64,000 bases of DNA. It comes from Deinococcus humi. Lineage in GTDB: Bacteria; Deinococcota; Deinococci; Deinococcales; Deinococcaceae. Location of the stretch: NCBI RefSeq assembly GCF_014201875.1, contig NZ_JACHFL010000006.1, positions 124,001-188,000 on the forward strand. The letters are read 5' to 3'. Both the position numbers and the translations under genes were made by a program. This document shows, in pieces, positions 53,408 to 62,236 of the stretch. The first letter of the stretch is position 1; the number at the start of each line of letters is the position of its first letter. The notes under the pieces are model-generated. The model saw only the letters and a list, made by a program, of their open reading frames with translations. It did not search any database and had not been told where the DNA came from.

Positions 53408-54205
53408 AGTGGTGGCAAGTTGTTGGCTTTCAAAAAGCAGAGGGGGATGTGAAGGCAGGCCGCCTGAACTTCAGGCCGCCTGCCACACAGTCTCTTGCCC
53501 GGTCTTGAAGGCAGCTCGTTGATGGTGCCGACACCATAGAGCGGGAACGGTGGAGCGGGCAGGGTGATGAAGATTCGTGACGCGGGCGTGCACCTCCAGG
53601 AAGCCCTGTGCGCATTTTCGTGACCTGAAGCCTCGCTGCTGACGTGCCTGTCTCCGGGTGGGACGATGGTGTTGCAGCGAGCGGCCGACACCACCTGGAC
53701 GTGCTCCACGGGGTGGAGGACGAGAAATTCGCGAAGGGCTGCGCCATCACTCCAGAGCTTGTCCGTGTGGATCAACTCCGGCACAGCGTCCCTCCCCCAG
53801 TCATCGGTGGAAGAACGATGTGGCAGCCTCAGTCTGCCGGTGTTGCTGTCAGAAGACGTCCAGCACGGCTCCGTGGTCGTCGACTGCACGCCACAGCCAG
53901 TGGTGGACCCCGCCGACGTCCACGCACCGTAACGTCTAACGGCCACCGGGAGGGGACGCCTCTGTTCCCGGTGGCGAAGGCGCTGAGCGAAGTCGTCGCT
54001 GAACTTGATGCACCACATGCGGATGGACTCACGTGTCACGGTGATGCCTCGTTCCAGCAGCAGTTCCTCAACATCCCGATCGCTGAGAGTGAAGCGGTGA
54101 TAGAGCATTGGCGGCAGAGTCGATGACCGCAAGGGGGCACCGATAACCGGCAAGCTTCTGATCGCTCAGCACCGCGTCACCCTACCCCAACAACTTGTCA
54201 TAGCC
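53408..54205 (-). mobile_element. IS6-family element, second subtype, both ends worn
   Basis: GGTGGCAAGTTGTTGG near 53411 and CCAACAACTTGTCATAGCC at 54187-54205 are terminal repeats of the type seen perfectly at 40613/41550. A hairpin (CAGGCCGCCTGAACTTCAGGCCGCCTG) near 53457-53483 marks the 3' end. The element is about 0.8 kb. Confidence 0.7.
53500..54153 (-). pseudogene. IS6-family transposase with several frameshifts
   Basis: The N-terminal HTH is clear (YHRFTLSDRDVEELLLERG, then SIRMWCIKFSDDFAQRLRH). After that the reading frame changes more than once before HTDKLWSDGAALREFLVLHPVEHVQ and again before RCTPASRIF-type sequence that is out of frame with the expected LHARI. The product would not fold as a DDE enzyme. 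Confidence 0.7.
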
Positions 54206-54433
54206 AGGATGGGCAAGAAGGATCGGCCAGCCGTCCCGGGCCAGCTGCCACCCCTCACGCTTCTCCAGATCGCCCGGTCCTTCTGGATTAACCCCCGGTG
54301 CGTTCACCGGTCATGTGCGCGGCGGGTGCCTGACGGACGAGAACGCAGGAAGAAGGGGAACCCGGACATGGTCCGGGGGCCCAGCGCATGACGGCTGACA
54401 GAAGCGGGCTCCTTCCATCGGCGAAACTGTCTC

Positions 54434-55474
54434 ATGACCCGCTTGATCGTGCACGTGGATATGGACGCTTTCTACGCCTCCGTCGAGGTGCGCGAGCAGC
54501 CTGAGCTGGAGGGCCAGCCTGTCGCCGTCATCGTTCCCGGCCGCCGGGGCATCGTCATGACCGCCAACTACGTCGCCCGGAACTTCGGGGTCCACAGCGC
54601 GCTGCCCGTGTACCAGGCCCGCCTGCGCTGCCCCGGCATCGTTCTTCTCCCCCAGCGCATGGATCTCTACCGCGCCGTCTCCGCCCAGATCCACGGGATC
54701 TTCGCCCGTTACACGGAGGCGATCGAGCCGCTCGCGCTCGATGAGGCCTACCTCGACGTGACCGGGGAGGATCAAACGCTGGAAGGAGCGCAGCACCTCG
54801 CCGCAGACATCCAGGCCGACATCCTGCGTGAGACGCGCCTGACCTGCTCGGCTGGGGTGTCGGTGAACAAATTCCTCGCCAAGTTCGCCAGCGGCCTGCA
54901 GAAGCCTGCGGGGCTGACGGTCATCCGGCCTGAGGAGGTGGACGCTCTGCTCGCTGCCCTGACCGTGGACGAGTTTTACGGGGTGGGCCCGGTGATCGCC
55001 GGGAAGCTCCGGGCGCAGGGCATCGAGACCGGAGCGGATCTGCGCGCGAGATCGCTGGTCGAACTCCAGGCTGTCCTGGGATCCGGGAAGCTCGCGCCGC
55101 GGCTTCACGGTCTGGCACGGGGGGTGGACGACCGGCCGGTGGAGGCGCACCGGGAACCACAGTCCATCGGTGTGGAGCGGACCTTCGAGCAGGACCTCAC
55201 CACCCGGGAGGCCCTGCTCGCTGAGCTGCCCGGGCTGACCCAGGAACTGGCCGCACGGCTCTCGCGGCGGGGGTACGTGGGACGAACTGCGGTGTTGAAG
55301 ATGAGCTTCGAGGACGGGACGACGGTCACGCGGCACCGGACTCGGGAGCAGCCCCTGGCTGGAGCGGACGAGCTGGCGCAGGCAGTGACCGGGATGCTGA
55401 CCTCGGAGCTGAGCGCGGAACGCCGCGTGCGGCTGCTGGGTGTGAGCGTGGTCAACCTCAGCCCAAGGGCCTGA
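54434..55474 (+). CDS. dinB: Y-family DNA polymerase IV
   Basis: A 346-residue translesion polymerase. Catalytic acidic residues lie in VDMDAFYASVE (about 9-11) and LALDEAYLDVT (about 102-104, usually SIDEAYLD). The steric-gate Phe/Tyr region AFYAS, the finger motif TANYVARNFGVHSALP and the little-finger part (about 235-346) are present, and the thumb has GVGPVIAGKLRAQGIETGADL. It would copy damaged templates with low fidelity. No LexA-type box was recognised before the ATG. The type strain of the genus lacks Y-family polymerases, so this gene was probably gained; the IS-rich surroundings fit. Confidence 0.93.
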   Translation: MTRLIVHVDMDAFYASVEVREQPELEGQPVAVIVPGRRGIVMTANYVARNFGVHSALPVYQARLRCPGIVLLPQRMDLYRAVSAQIHGIFARYTEAIEPLALDEAYLDVTGEDQTLEGAQHLAADIQADILRETRLTCSAGVSVNKFLAKFASGLQKPAGLTVIRPEEVDALLAALTVDEFYGVGPVIAGKLRAQGIETGADLRARSLVELQAVLGSGKLAPRLHGLARGVDDRPVEAHREPQSIGVERTFEQDLTTREALLAELPGLTQELAARLSRRGYVGRTAVLKMSFEDGTTVTRHRTREQPLAGADELAQAVTGMLTSELSAERRVRLLGVSVVNLSPRA

Positions 55475-55595
55475 CGGCGTGGGCGGTTGGGTCCGCCAGA
55501 GGCTGCCGCTGCGCGGCGCAAATGCGCTGAGTTCAAGGTGTAGTTCAGCTGCGCTCGGGCATGGTGCAAAACAGGAAATGGACGGGAGTGCCGCT

Positions 55596-56365
55596 GGTTT
55601 TGTCAGGTCAACAGGCAAGGTGATGGCCAGTGCCTGACTCGAAGCCCTACCGTCACCGTTTCCCCATGAGCATCACCGGGTACGCCCTCCGGCTGTACCA
55701 CCGCTTTACGCTCAGCTCCCGTGATGTTCAGGAACTCCTCCTGGAGCGCGGAATCCAGGTGAGCCACGAAACCCTCCGCGAGTGGGGCATCAAGTTTGCT
55801 CCCCTGCTCACTGAGCAACGACGCCACCGGAAACCCCGGCAGGGTTCCCGGTGGTTCCTGGACGAAATCTGCAAAAAGGTGGGTGGGGTCACGGGGCTGT
55901 GCTCGATATCGTTGTGCAGGCACAGCGCGACACGGAGGCAGCCCAGTCCTTCCTCACCCGTTTGCCAGGGGAATACGCTGTTCCAGAGGCCATCCATACT
56001 GACCACCTCAGAAGCGATGGTGCGGCGATCCAGGAACCTCCGGTGCTTCACGGCGTGGAGCACCACGAGGTGGCCTCTACAGCGCACTGCAACAACCTGA
56101 CCCTCCAGTCCCATCGGCCCACACGACGACAGGAACGAAGTCAGCTTGGGTTCAAGCGGCCGGAGCGAGCCCAGGAGTGCCTGAAGCGGCATGCCCGAAT
56201 CACCAACGTTCACCAGCACACCCGCACCACGGTTCCTGCCCTGACCAGACGACGCCACCAGAACCCGGCCTTTCAGACCTGGCGTGAGGTCGCAGGAGGG
56301 GTGGCCTGATTTTCAGGCTACCCCTCGGCTTCGCCTCCCCCCGGCTCAGTGAAGGTGACACAACC
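55596..56365 (+). mobile_element. IS6-family element, third subtype
   Basis: GGTTTTGTCAGGTCA at 55596 and the complement of GGTTGTGTCACCTTCA ending at 56365 bound a 770-base element. A hairpin (GGGTGGCCTGATTTTCAGGCTACCC) follows the transposase stop. A near-identical 5' fragment exists at 35664-35855 in the opposite orientation. Confidence 0.72.
55630..56309 (+). pseudogene. IS6-family transposase with internal deletion
   Basis: The first frame gives [37 protein letters not shown] and WFLDEICKKVGGV, then shifts at about 55889, where roughly ten codons are lost. The second frame resumes at HGAVLDIVVQAQRDTEA and runs through TDHLRSDGAA and LKRHARITNVHQH to the stop at 56309. The third acidic residue is also gone (NNLTLQSHR). 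Confidence 0.72.
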
Positions 56366-56369
56366 CTTG

Positions 56370-56452
56370 CCAGAACGTCACGTTGGCTAAGGGGAAAACG
56401 GTGGCGATAGGGCTTGCGGTTCATCACAGCTCACCACCCTACCGGCGTTCAT
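56370..56452 (-). mobile_element. 5' scrap of an IS6-family element
   Basis: These 83 bases match the transposase start and 5' end of the element at 40742-41502 (complement of the MNRKP and HRFPLSQ codons). The terminal repeat is cut at the junction with the next fragment. Confidence 0.6.
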
Positions 56453-56683
56453 TTACTGTCCAAACGTTGGGTGGTTGAGCGCTCGTTTGCGTGGTTGTCG
56501 CGCTTTTGGCGTTTGGGCCGGGACCTGGAACGGTTGCGGTCGACGCCAGTCGGATTCTATGTCCTCGCGGACTGCATTCTGCTCTGTAATAACCTCAAGC
56601 TACTTTTCGCAGAGGGTGCTTGGCAGCCTCTAGCGGGCATCTCTCGACATGTTCAGCGTACCCCCACCCAGGTCCGCGCCTGA
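56453..56683 (+). pseudogene. IS5-family transposase, C-terminal fragment
   Basis: The frame encodes [20 protein letters not shown] and [18 protein letters not shown], the C-terminal part of an IS5-type (IS427-like) transposase including the catalytic Glu in the VVERSFAWL motif. The N-terminal two thirds are missing. Its end overlaps the 3' end of the secreted protein gene on the other strand. Confidence 0.7.
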
Positions 56684-57547
56684 GCCGTCCTGGGCGCGGA
56701 AGGTCCCCTCGTAACGGTCGCCGGTGAAGCGCCCCTCGACCTTGAGCTTTAGCTCAGTTCCGTCCACGTCCAGCCCAAGATCGAAGGCACCGGTGCGCGA
56801 TCCCAGCACCCAGGCGACGTATTGACTGCCCACATAGCCACTGCCGCTGAGCGATTGCTCGCCGTCGTCGTACAGCTTGAACTGCAACGGAACCTGCATG
56901 CCCGACACGTCGAGCTTGGCCTGCCATGTGCCAGTCGCCGTGTAGGGTTCGGAGGTGATCAGTGGGGTGGTCGGGGGCGTCACCGACGCGTTCCGGGCGG
57001 TCAGCCCCCCCACCGGGACAGACCGGCTGGCCGCCGCGACCTCGTCTGCCGCTCGGGCTGGTCGGGGGGCGTAGGTCTGGCGTGTCCCCTGGATATTGAC
57101 GGCCAGTTGCGTTCCCGAGAGCGCGAACGTCGCCTGATAGGACGTCAGTTTGGGCGTCGAGGCGATGCCCTCCGAGCGTTTGCACCCCGAGTTCAGGGCG
57201 CTGGGCGACAGGCCGTGCACCTCCCGCACCTGCTCTGGCTGGAAGGTGAGGCGGTCGCCCGACACTGCGTAGCGCCCTCTCTCGGCATGCACATTCAGGG
57301 TGCCGCAGGTGATGACATAGCTGCCGAAGAATCCAGGAATATACGAGAAATTCAGTTCCGTACGGGAGTAATGGCCGTCGGGAAGCAGCAACAGGCGCGT
57401 CCCTGAGGCTGCGGCTCCCGCGAAGTCCTCCTCGTACACAGGGGCAGGAAAGGCCGGGCCGGTCAGCCACTCACCAGTGGGGGCAGAGGACGGGGCGGCC
57501 AGGGCGGCGGAGCACAGTAGGGCAAAACAGGTCATCAAACGGTACAT
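56630..57547 (-). CDS. secreted hypothetical protein, 305 residues
   Basis: A signal peptide ([15 protein letters not shown]) is followed by a beta-rich domain with [17 protein letters not shown] and two Cys ([16 protein letters not shown]), a linker, and a second beta domain ([19 protein letters not shown] to [11 protein letters not shown]). The first domain resembles the sequence of the secreted protein at 57883 in layout (LPDGxY, YGCT/ITCG, GxxLTFxP), so the two are probably distant paralogues. No family is recognised. Confidence 0.7.
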   Translation of the reverse strand: MYRLMTCFALLCSAALAAPSSAPTGEWLTGPAFPAPVYEEDFAGAAASGTRLLLLPDGHYSRTELNFSYIPGFFGSYVITCGTLNVHAERGRYAVSGDRLTFQPEQVREVHGLSPSALNSGCKRSEGIASTPKLTSYQATFALSGTQLAVNIQGTRQTYAPRPARAADEVAAASRSVPVGGLTARNASVTPPTTPLITSEPYTATGTWQAKLDVSGMQVPLQFKLYDDGEQSLSGSGYVGSQYVAWVLGSRTGAFDLGLDVDGTELKLKVEGRFTGDRYEGTFRAQDGSGADLGGGTLNMSRDAR

Positions 57548-57638
57548 AGGTCAGTCCTTGAAGGCGTTGGCTGAAGGAGAGATTCGTAAGCCTCGAAGGG
57601 CTTACTCAGGAGAGGGTGCGTCAGAACACAGAGCGCCA

Positions 57639-57875
57639 TCAATGGAAATCTGGATCGCCCCAGGGAGAAGCGCCGGAAGGCGCCGTCTCCTGGCGCCCCA
57701 GCAGACAGCTATAGAGAAAAAGGAGGGCGTCGTCCGGTTCGTGGAAGGTGCGCGGCGCTTCGTTCCCATACTGGACCGTGGCCCGCCACCCGCTCGCATC
57801 CGACCAGACCTGGAAGAAGGAACGGCGACCGGAATTGGTTTCCAGGTCCTTGGCGCTCAACTCCCCGGCATCCAC
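57639..57875 (-). CDS. small hypothetical protein, 78 residues
   Basis: A soluble acidic protein (SFFQVWSDASGWRATVQYGN, PDDALLFLYSCLLG) that begins 7 bases after the stop of the upstream secreted-protein gene, so it is probably the second gene of that operon. No family is recognised. The composition is convincing. Confidence 0.55.
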   Translation of the reverse strand: MDAGELSAKDLETNSGRRSFFQVWSDASGWRATVQYGNEAPRTFHEPDDALLFLYSCLLGRQETAPSGASPWGDPDFH

Positions 57876-57882
57876 AGGGCCT

Positions 57883-58713
57883 TCACTTCCACTGTTCGAG
57901 CTTGAGGAACACGTCGGTGACGGGCGGCGTCACCGTAACACCGGCCTGACCTCGGGCCGAGGCCGAATCTACCCAATCGCCCGCGTCGGGCAGGCCGCTG
58001 CCGTTGGTGTCTTCCCAGGCAAGAATTTCATAGGGCACGCCGTCAAGGTTGTCGAGCGAGAAGCTCTGCTGGCGGCCGCTGCCTGTCAGGCTCACGAAGC
58101 GCACGCTGCCATCCTCGGCGCCGCAGCCCCGGTCCACGCGGCAGGCGATCACGGCCACGCCCTGTGCGGCATGCCCCTCGGGGAGGCTGAGCATGCCGGT
58201 CACGCGCCGCACTTTCTGCCCCGCTGCCGAGGCGCCCAGGGTACGGGGGCGGTTGTAGAGGCTGTCGCGTGATTCGCCCTTGGGGTCGCCCAGGGCGAGG
58301 GTGTCGCCGCTGAGTTTCCAGGTGAAGACCGAGGGACGCAGCTCGCGGGTCTCGTAGCTCTTGCTGGGCGAGCAGGTATAGCCCTTGTTGTAGACCGTGG
58401 TAGGGGTGAACGTCAGGATGTTGCCGTTGAGGCTGACCTTTCCCTTGCTGGTGGTCAGGAGCTTGGATGTGCAACCGTAGGTCGTCACCACGATGATGCC
58501 ATTGCGTTCGTAGCTGCCGTCGGCCTGGATGCGGATAATCTCGCTGGTGCCGCTGCCCTCAGCGTACTTGCCAGTGGAGGGGTCGTAGTACTCAATGGGC
58601 GAGACGTAACCGTATTCCCATTGCCCTTGCAGAGAGGCGGGCACAGCAGCAGCCTGGGCGGGGGCAGCAAGCAGGAGGGCGGGCAACAGGGCCAGCAGGG
58701 GACGACTGTTCAT
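57883..58713 (-). CDS. secreted hypothetical protein with a Ca-loop-like motif
   Basis: A 276-residue exported protein; the ATG at 58713 has AGGAG upstream and starts a signal peptide (LLALLPALLLAAPAQAA). The first domain (SLQGQWEYGYVSP, QADGSYERNG, TTYGCTSK, LTFTPTTVYNKG) is lipocalin-like in feel, with three Cys. The second (about 165-276) has EDTNGSGLPDAGDWVD, a dockerin-like DxNxSG...DxxD loop that may bind calcium, and looks like a prealbumin/CarboxypepD-type beta sandwich. Family unknown. Confidence 0.7.
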   Translation of the reverse strand: MNSRPLLALLPALLLAAPAQAAAVPASLQGQWEYGYVSPIEYYDPSTGKYAEGSGTSEIIRIQADGSYERNGIIVVTTYGCTSKLLTTSKGKVSLNGNILTFTPTTVYNKGYTCSPSKSYETRELRPSVFTWKLSGDTLALGDPKGESRDSLYNRPRTLGASAAGQKVRRVTGMLSLPEGHAAQGVAVIACRVDRGCGAEDGSVRFVSLTGSGRQQSFSLDNLDGVPYEILAWEDTNGSGLPDAGDWVDSASARGQAGVTVTPPVTDVFLKLEQWK

Positions 58714-59042
58714 GGTGGGCTCCTTTGGCTGGGGCACACCCCGGCCGAACGTGGTTACCCTAAAAGGCCGGGGGTGACGTGCCGATGACACAGGCCTCCA
58801 CTGGACTGGGCAGGGGCCGCAGCATCACGTTCATTGCCGCCCCTGTTCTGACCAGGGATGCTGGTCAGCCCACAACACTGGCGCGGCCGGTTGAATCGGT
58901 CACTCGCCGTCCGTGCCTCACCGCGCCCCGCTCAGAGTGGGGGAGGCGACCAACGGTCCGCGCCGCCATCCTCGTCTGCTCTGGTTGGCGAACGCTTCTC
59001 CAGCGAGGGTTGACTGAGGCCGCTGAGTTGCGATGGCCTTGG

Positions 59043-59055
59043 TACACTGAGCGCC
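59043..59055 (+). promoter_or_regulatory. leaderless -10 (TACACT) of the first BTAD gene
   Basis: TACACT (59043-59048) ends 7 bases before the ATG at 59056, with no ribosome site. The second BTAD gene has the same hexamer in the same place. Confidence 0.5.
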
Positions 59056-62000
59056 ATGGCGCATGGTTCTGGCTGGCAGCTGCGTCTGTGGGACCTTCCC
59101 ACGCTGCTTGATCCACACAGCCGCGCCCAGCGCTGTGAGGGCAAAGTGCTGGCGCTTCTGGCGTACCTGGCCCTGGAGGGATCCACCCCGCGCGCCCGGC
59201 TGGCTGACCTGCTGTGGCCGGAGACTGGGCCGGCCAGCCGCAATAACCTGGTGGTGCTCCTGCGCCGAATGCACCGGGCGTACGGCGAGCCGCTGTGTGT
59301 GGATTCCGGTCCGCTGCTCTCGCTGGAGACCGGCGTGCACATCGTGCGCATCCCAACCATCCCAGCCGTGGATGACCCAAACCGCCCCGTTCGTCCCCTC
59401 CCCGGCCTGGATACCCTAAAGCTCCCGGAGTTCAACGTCTGGCTTGATGCGCGCCGCCTGACCCTTGTAGAGGAGAGCGCACGCGCGCTACGGGAAGAGG
59501 CGCGCGCCTTGACCAGGCGCGGAATCTACCTCCCGGCGCTGCCGCTGCTGGCCCACGCCGAACGGATTCAGCCGCTTTCTGAGGAAACCGCCCGCGAACG
59601 GATGCGGGCGGAATATTTGTCCGGCGATGTGGCGGCGGCGCTGAGGACCCATGAGCGCCTCCGCAGAGTGCTGGCGCGTGAACTGAATGTCGAGCCTGTG
59701 TCGCTCACCCAGAGACTTGCCCAGGAGATCGGGCGTGGCGTTCAGCCTGAGGCCGGTGTGCTGCTTGCCTGTCCGCCCCCCACTCGCTTGGACGCTCCCC
59801 GGTTGGTGGGCCGCCAGGAGGAGTGGCGCGCTATGGCAGACGCCTGGGAAGCCGGGCGGATGATTCTGCTCACCGGACAGGGCGGTCTGGGGAAAAGTCG
59901 CCTCGCGCGGGATTTCATCGTGGGCCATGTGCTCCACGGCAGCCTGCAGTCTGAGCCGTTCGAGCACCTGATCATTCAGGGGCGGCCCAGCGACGGGCCG
60001 GTGCCTTACGCGGCCCTCACGCGCGGCTTGCGGTCACTGCTCGTTAACCACGCGAATCTGCCCCTCAGCGGCGCGGCGTGCCGGGCCCTGGGGGCACTCC
60101 TGCCAGAGAGGTTTGAGCCGCATGTGGCCCCAGCTGGGGATATCGCTCCGGCGCTGCACTCAGCGCTGCGCGAGCTCTGCAGCGCCCTGGGCACACCTTG
60201 CCTGCTGCTCGACGATCTGCAGCTGATGGACGCTGCTTCGGCGCGTGCGCTGCTGGCCCTGGACAGCAAAGGGGCGGCGCGCATCATCGTTTGCGCGCGG
60301 GCAGATACCCTGGATGCGTCGATCGCCGCTGTCCTGAACGGCGTCATAGAGTCGGGACGTGCCACCGTCCTTAAGCTCCCCCCGCTGGACCCTCGCCAGA
60401 GTGAGGCGTTGCTTGCCAGCCTTGAGCGCCCAGAACTCGCAACCCACGCCGCGCAGATTGCCCAACGGGTAGGTGGACTGCCCATCTATCTGCTGGAGGC
60501 CGCCCGCCAGGTGCTGACAGGACGGGCGGATCTGGACACGGTGCACTGGAGTGGGCGTGCAGAAGACCTGCTCGTCCGCCGGTTGGAGGCGCTTTCGCCC
60601 GAAGCGACCCAGGTCGCCAGAGCGGCAGCGGTGCTGGCGCAGAATCTGCGTCCAGAGCTGCTGGCCGATATGCTGGGCCTACCGCTGCTCACCGTGGCGG
60701 TCATCTGGCAGGAATTGCAACGGTTGGACGTGGTCCGCGGAGACGGCTTCACCCATGATCTGTTGCGCGGCGCGCTACTGAGCCGGATTCCCGGAGCGCT
60801 TCTCGGCTTGCTGCACCGCGCCGCCGCACGCACGCTGGCCCGCGAGGGCGCGCCGTACGCTCGCTGCGCCGCGCACTGGTTTGCGGGTGGCCGGATGTCT
60901 GAGGCTGCCGGCGCTTTGCTGGAGGCTGGGAAGCAGGCTGCCCAGCGTGGCCTTTACCGTGAAGCGGCCGGCCAGTTCGGCCGCGCGGCCGAACTGGCCA
61001 GTGGCGAAGGCGAGACGGACCTGGTTTTTGCGGCGCGGCATGGTCAGGTAGACGCTCTGTATACATTGGAAGACCGGGTCTCAGAGTGGCGCCTGCGCGT
61101 CGGTGAACTTCAGGCCTGCGCCCGCACACCTCTGGAGCGCGCACAGGCCCAGCTTCAGCATGCCCGCCTTCTTTTCGCGCTGCGCGAGGAGGAAGAAGCG
61201 GCGCGCGTGACGCGCACCGGTCTCGCGCTGGCCGCCCAGGAGGGTGACCGGGCTCTGGAAGCGGAGCTGCTCGAGGTTTTGGCCGGCTATGAGCTGCACC
61301 GCGATCTGCAGGCGGCCCGGGTGACCCTCAGGCGCCTGGGCGACCTGTCGCGGGGCCTGCGCCGCCCAGAACTTGAGGCCTGGGCACTTGAAGGGCTGGG
61401 CTTCGCCGCCCTGACCAGTGATCCCAGGGAGGCGGATGCGCTGCTCCGAGACGCCGAAGCGCTGCATCTGCGGACCCAACCACCCCCCTACGCGGCTTCC
61501 GCCACGATCAAGCGGGGACGGGCCGCATTTAAGCTGGGGGCTTTTCCGGAAGCGCTGGCGCACGCTCAGCGTGCGAGGCGGCAACTTGGCGACACCGAAG
61601 GATTTCGCGTGGTGCAGCTGATCGGCGCGTATGGAGAAGCGCTGGCCTCGTGGGCCTTGGGTGATCAGCCCGGCGCCGCGGCACTCATTCGCACATGGAC
61701 ACAGGAGCTCGGTGTGCCGGCCGAAACCACGCCTGCCGAAGCGGGCTGGCGCGCGGCGCTGGGCGTGGTCAGCCTTTGGCTTTACTTGGAAGCCGGAGAG
61801 TTCTGCAAAGCGCAGCAGGTGAACGAGCGTCTGTGCGCGTTGCCCTTGCCCCCCACGCTCCACGCCGAGCACAACTGTGCCCTGGCGACCCTGCATGTGG
61901 TCGCCGGGAACCGGGACGAAGCGCTTGCCTGCCTGAATGAGGCGCTTATCACCACGCAGGGCCACAACGACGCCTACCTGCACCTGCGCGCAGCCGCGCA

Positions 62001-62163
62001 GCGCGCCACGCTCCTGAGCGACCAAGCCTCGCTGCAAGCTGTCACGGCCAGCGCCCATGATCAGGGATTACATGGGTTAAGTGCCGCGTTGCTGGGCGGC
62101 GCCGCCCCGGATCCAGCACTGGCTCTGGCGCTGCGTCTTGGCCCATCCGCCTCAGGACCTTGA
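59056..62163 (+). CDS. BTAD/AAA transcriptional regulator (SARP/LAL-like), 1035 residues
   Basis: The N-terminus is a winged-helix plus bacterial transcriptional activation domain (about 10-235: KVLALLAYLALEG, LLWPETGPASRNNLVVLLRR, then TPR-like GDVAAALRTHERLRRVL). An AAA/NACHT-type ATPase follows (about 255-560) with Walker A GQGGLGKSRLA and Walker B CLLLDDLQLMD. The rest (about 600-1030) is Ala/Leu/Arg-rich TPR superhelix. Such proteins activate neighbouring genes when an inducer or metabolic signal binds. There is no DNA-binding LuxR tail. A paralogue follows 73 bases downstream. Targets are not visible here. Confidence 0.9.
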   Translation: MAHGSGWQLRLWDLPTLLDPHSRAQRCEGKVLALLAYLALEGSTPRARLADLLWPETGPASRNNLVVLLRRMHRAYGEPLCVDSGPLLSLETGVHIVRIPTIPAVDDPNRPVRPLPGLDTLKLPEFNVWLDARRLTLVEESARALREEARALTRRGIYLPALPLLAHAERIQPLSEETARERMRAEYLSGDVAAALRTHERLRRVLARELNVEPVSLTQRLAQEIGRGVQPEAGVLLACPPPTRLDAPRLVGRQEEWRAMADAWEAGRMILLTGQGGLGKSRLARDFIVGHVLHGSLQSEPFEHLIIQGRPSDGPVPYAALTRGLRSLLVNHANLPLSGAACRALGALLPERFEPHVAPAGDIAPALHSALRELCSALGTPCLLLDDLQLMDAASARALLALDSKGAARIIVCARADTLDASIAAVLNGVIESGRATVLKLPPLDPRQSEALLASLERPELATHAAQIAQRVGGLPIYLLEAARQVLTGRADLDTVHWSGRAEDLLVRRLEALSPEATQVARAAAVLAQNLRPELLADMLGLPLLTVAVIWQELQRLDVVRGDGFTHDLLRGALLSRIPGALLGLLHRAAARTLAREGAPYARCAAHWFAGGRMSEAAGALLEAGKQAAQRGLYREAAGQFGRAAELASGEGETDLVFAARHGQVDALYTLEDRVSEWRLRVGELQACARTPLERAQAQLQHARLLFALREEEEAARVTRTGLALAAQEGDRALEAELLEVLAGYELHRDLQAARVTLRRLGDLSRGLRRPELEAWALEGLGFAALTSDPREADALLRDAEALHLRTQPPPYAASATIKRGRAAFKLGAFPEALAHAQRARRQLGDTEGFRVVQLIGAYGEALASWALGDQPGAAALIRTWTQELGVPAETTPAEAGWRAALGVVSLWLYLEAGEFCKAQQVNERLCALPLPPTLHAEHNCALATLHVVAGNRDEALACLNEALITTQGHNDAYLHLRAAAQRATLLSDQASLQAVTASAHDQGLHGLSAALLGGAAPDPALALALRLGPSASGP

Positions 62164-62224
62164 CTCAGGACTCTGCGGCTGTCGGGCGGGCCCGCCCCAG
62201 CAGGGCGACGCTCTGAAAGGTAAT

Positions 62225-62236
62225 TACACTGTGTCC
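62225..62236 (+). promoter_or_regulatory. leaderless -10 (TACACT) of the second BTAD gene
   Basis: TACACT (62225-62230) ends 6 bases before the ATG at 62237. This suggests that the second gene has its own promoter and is not only read through from the first. Confidence 0.5.
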
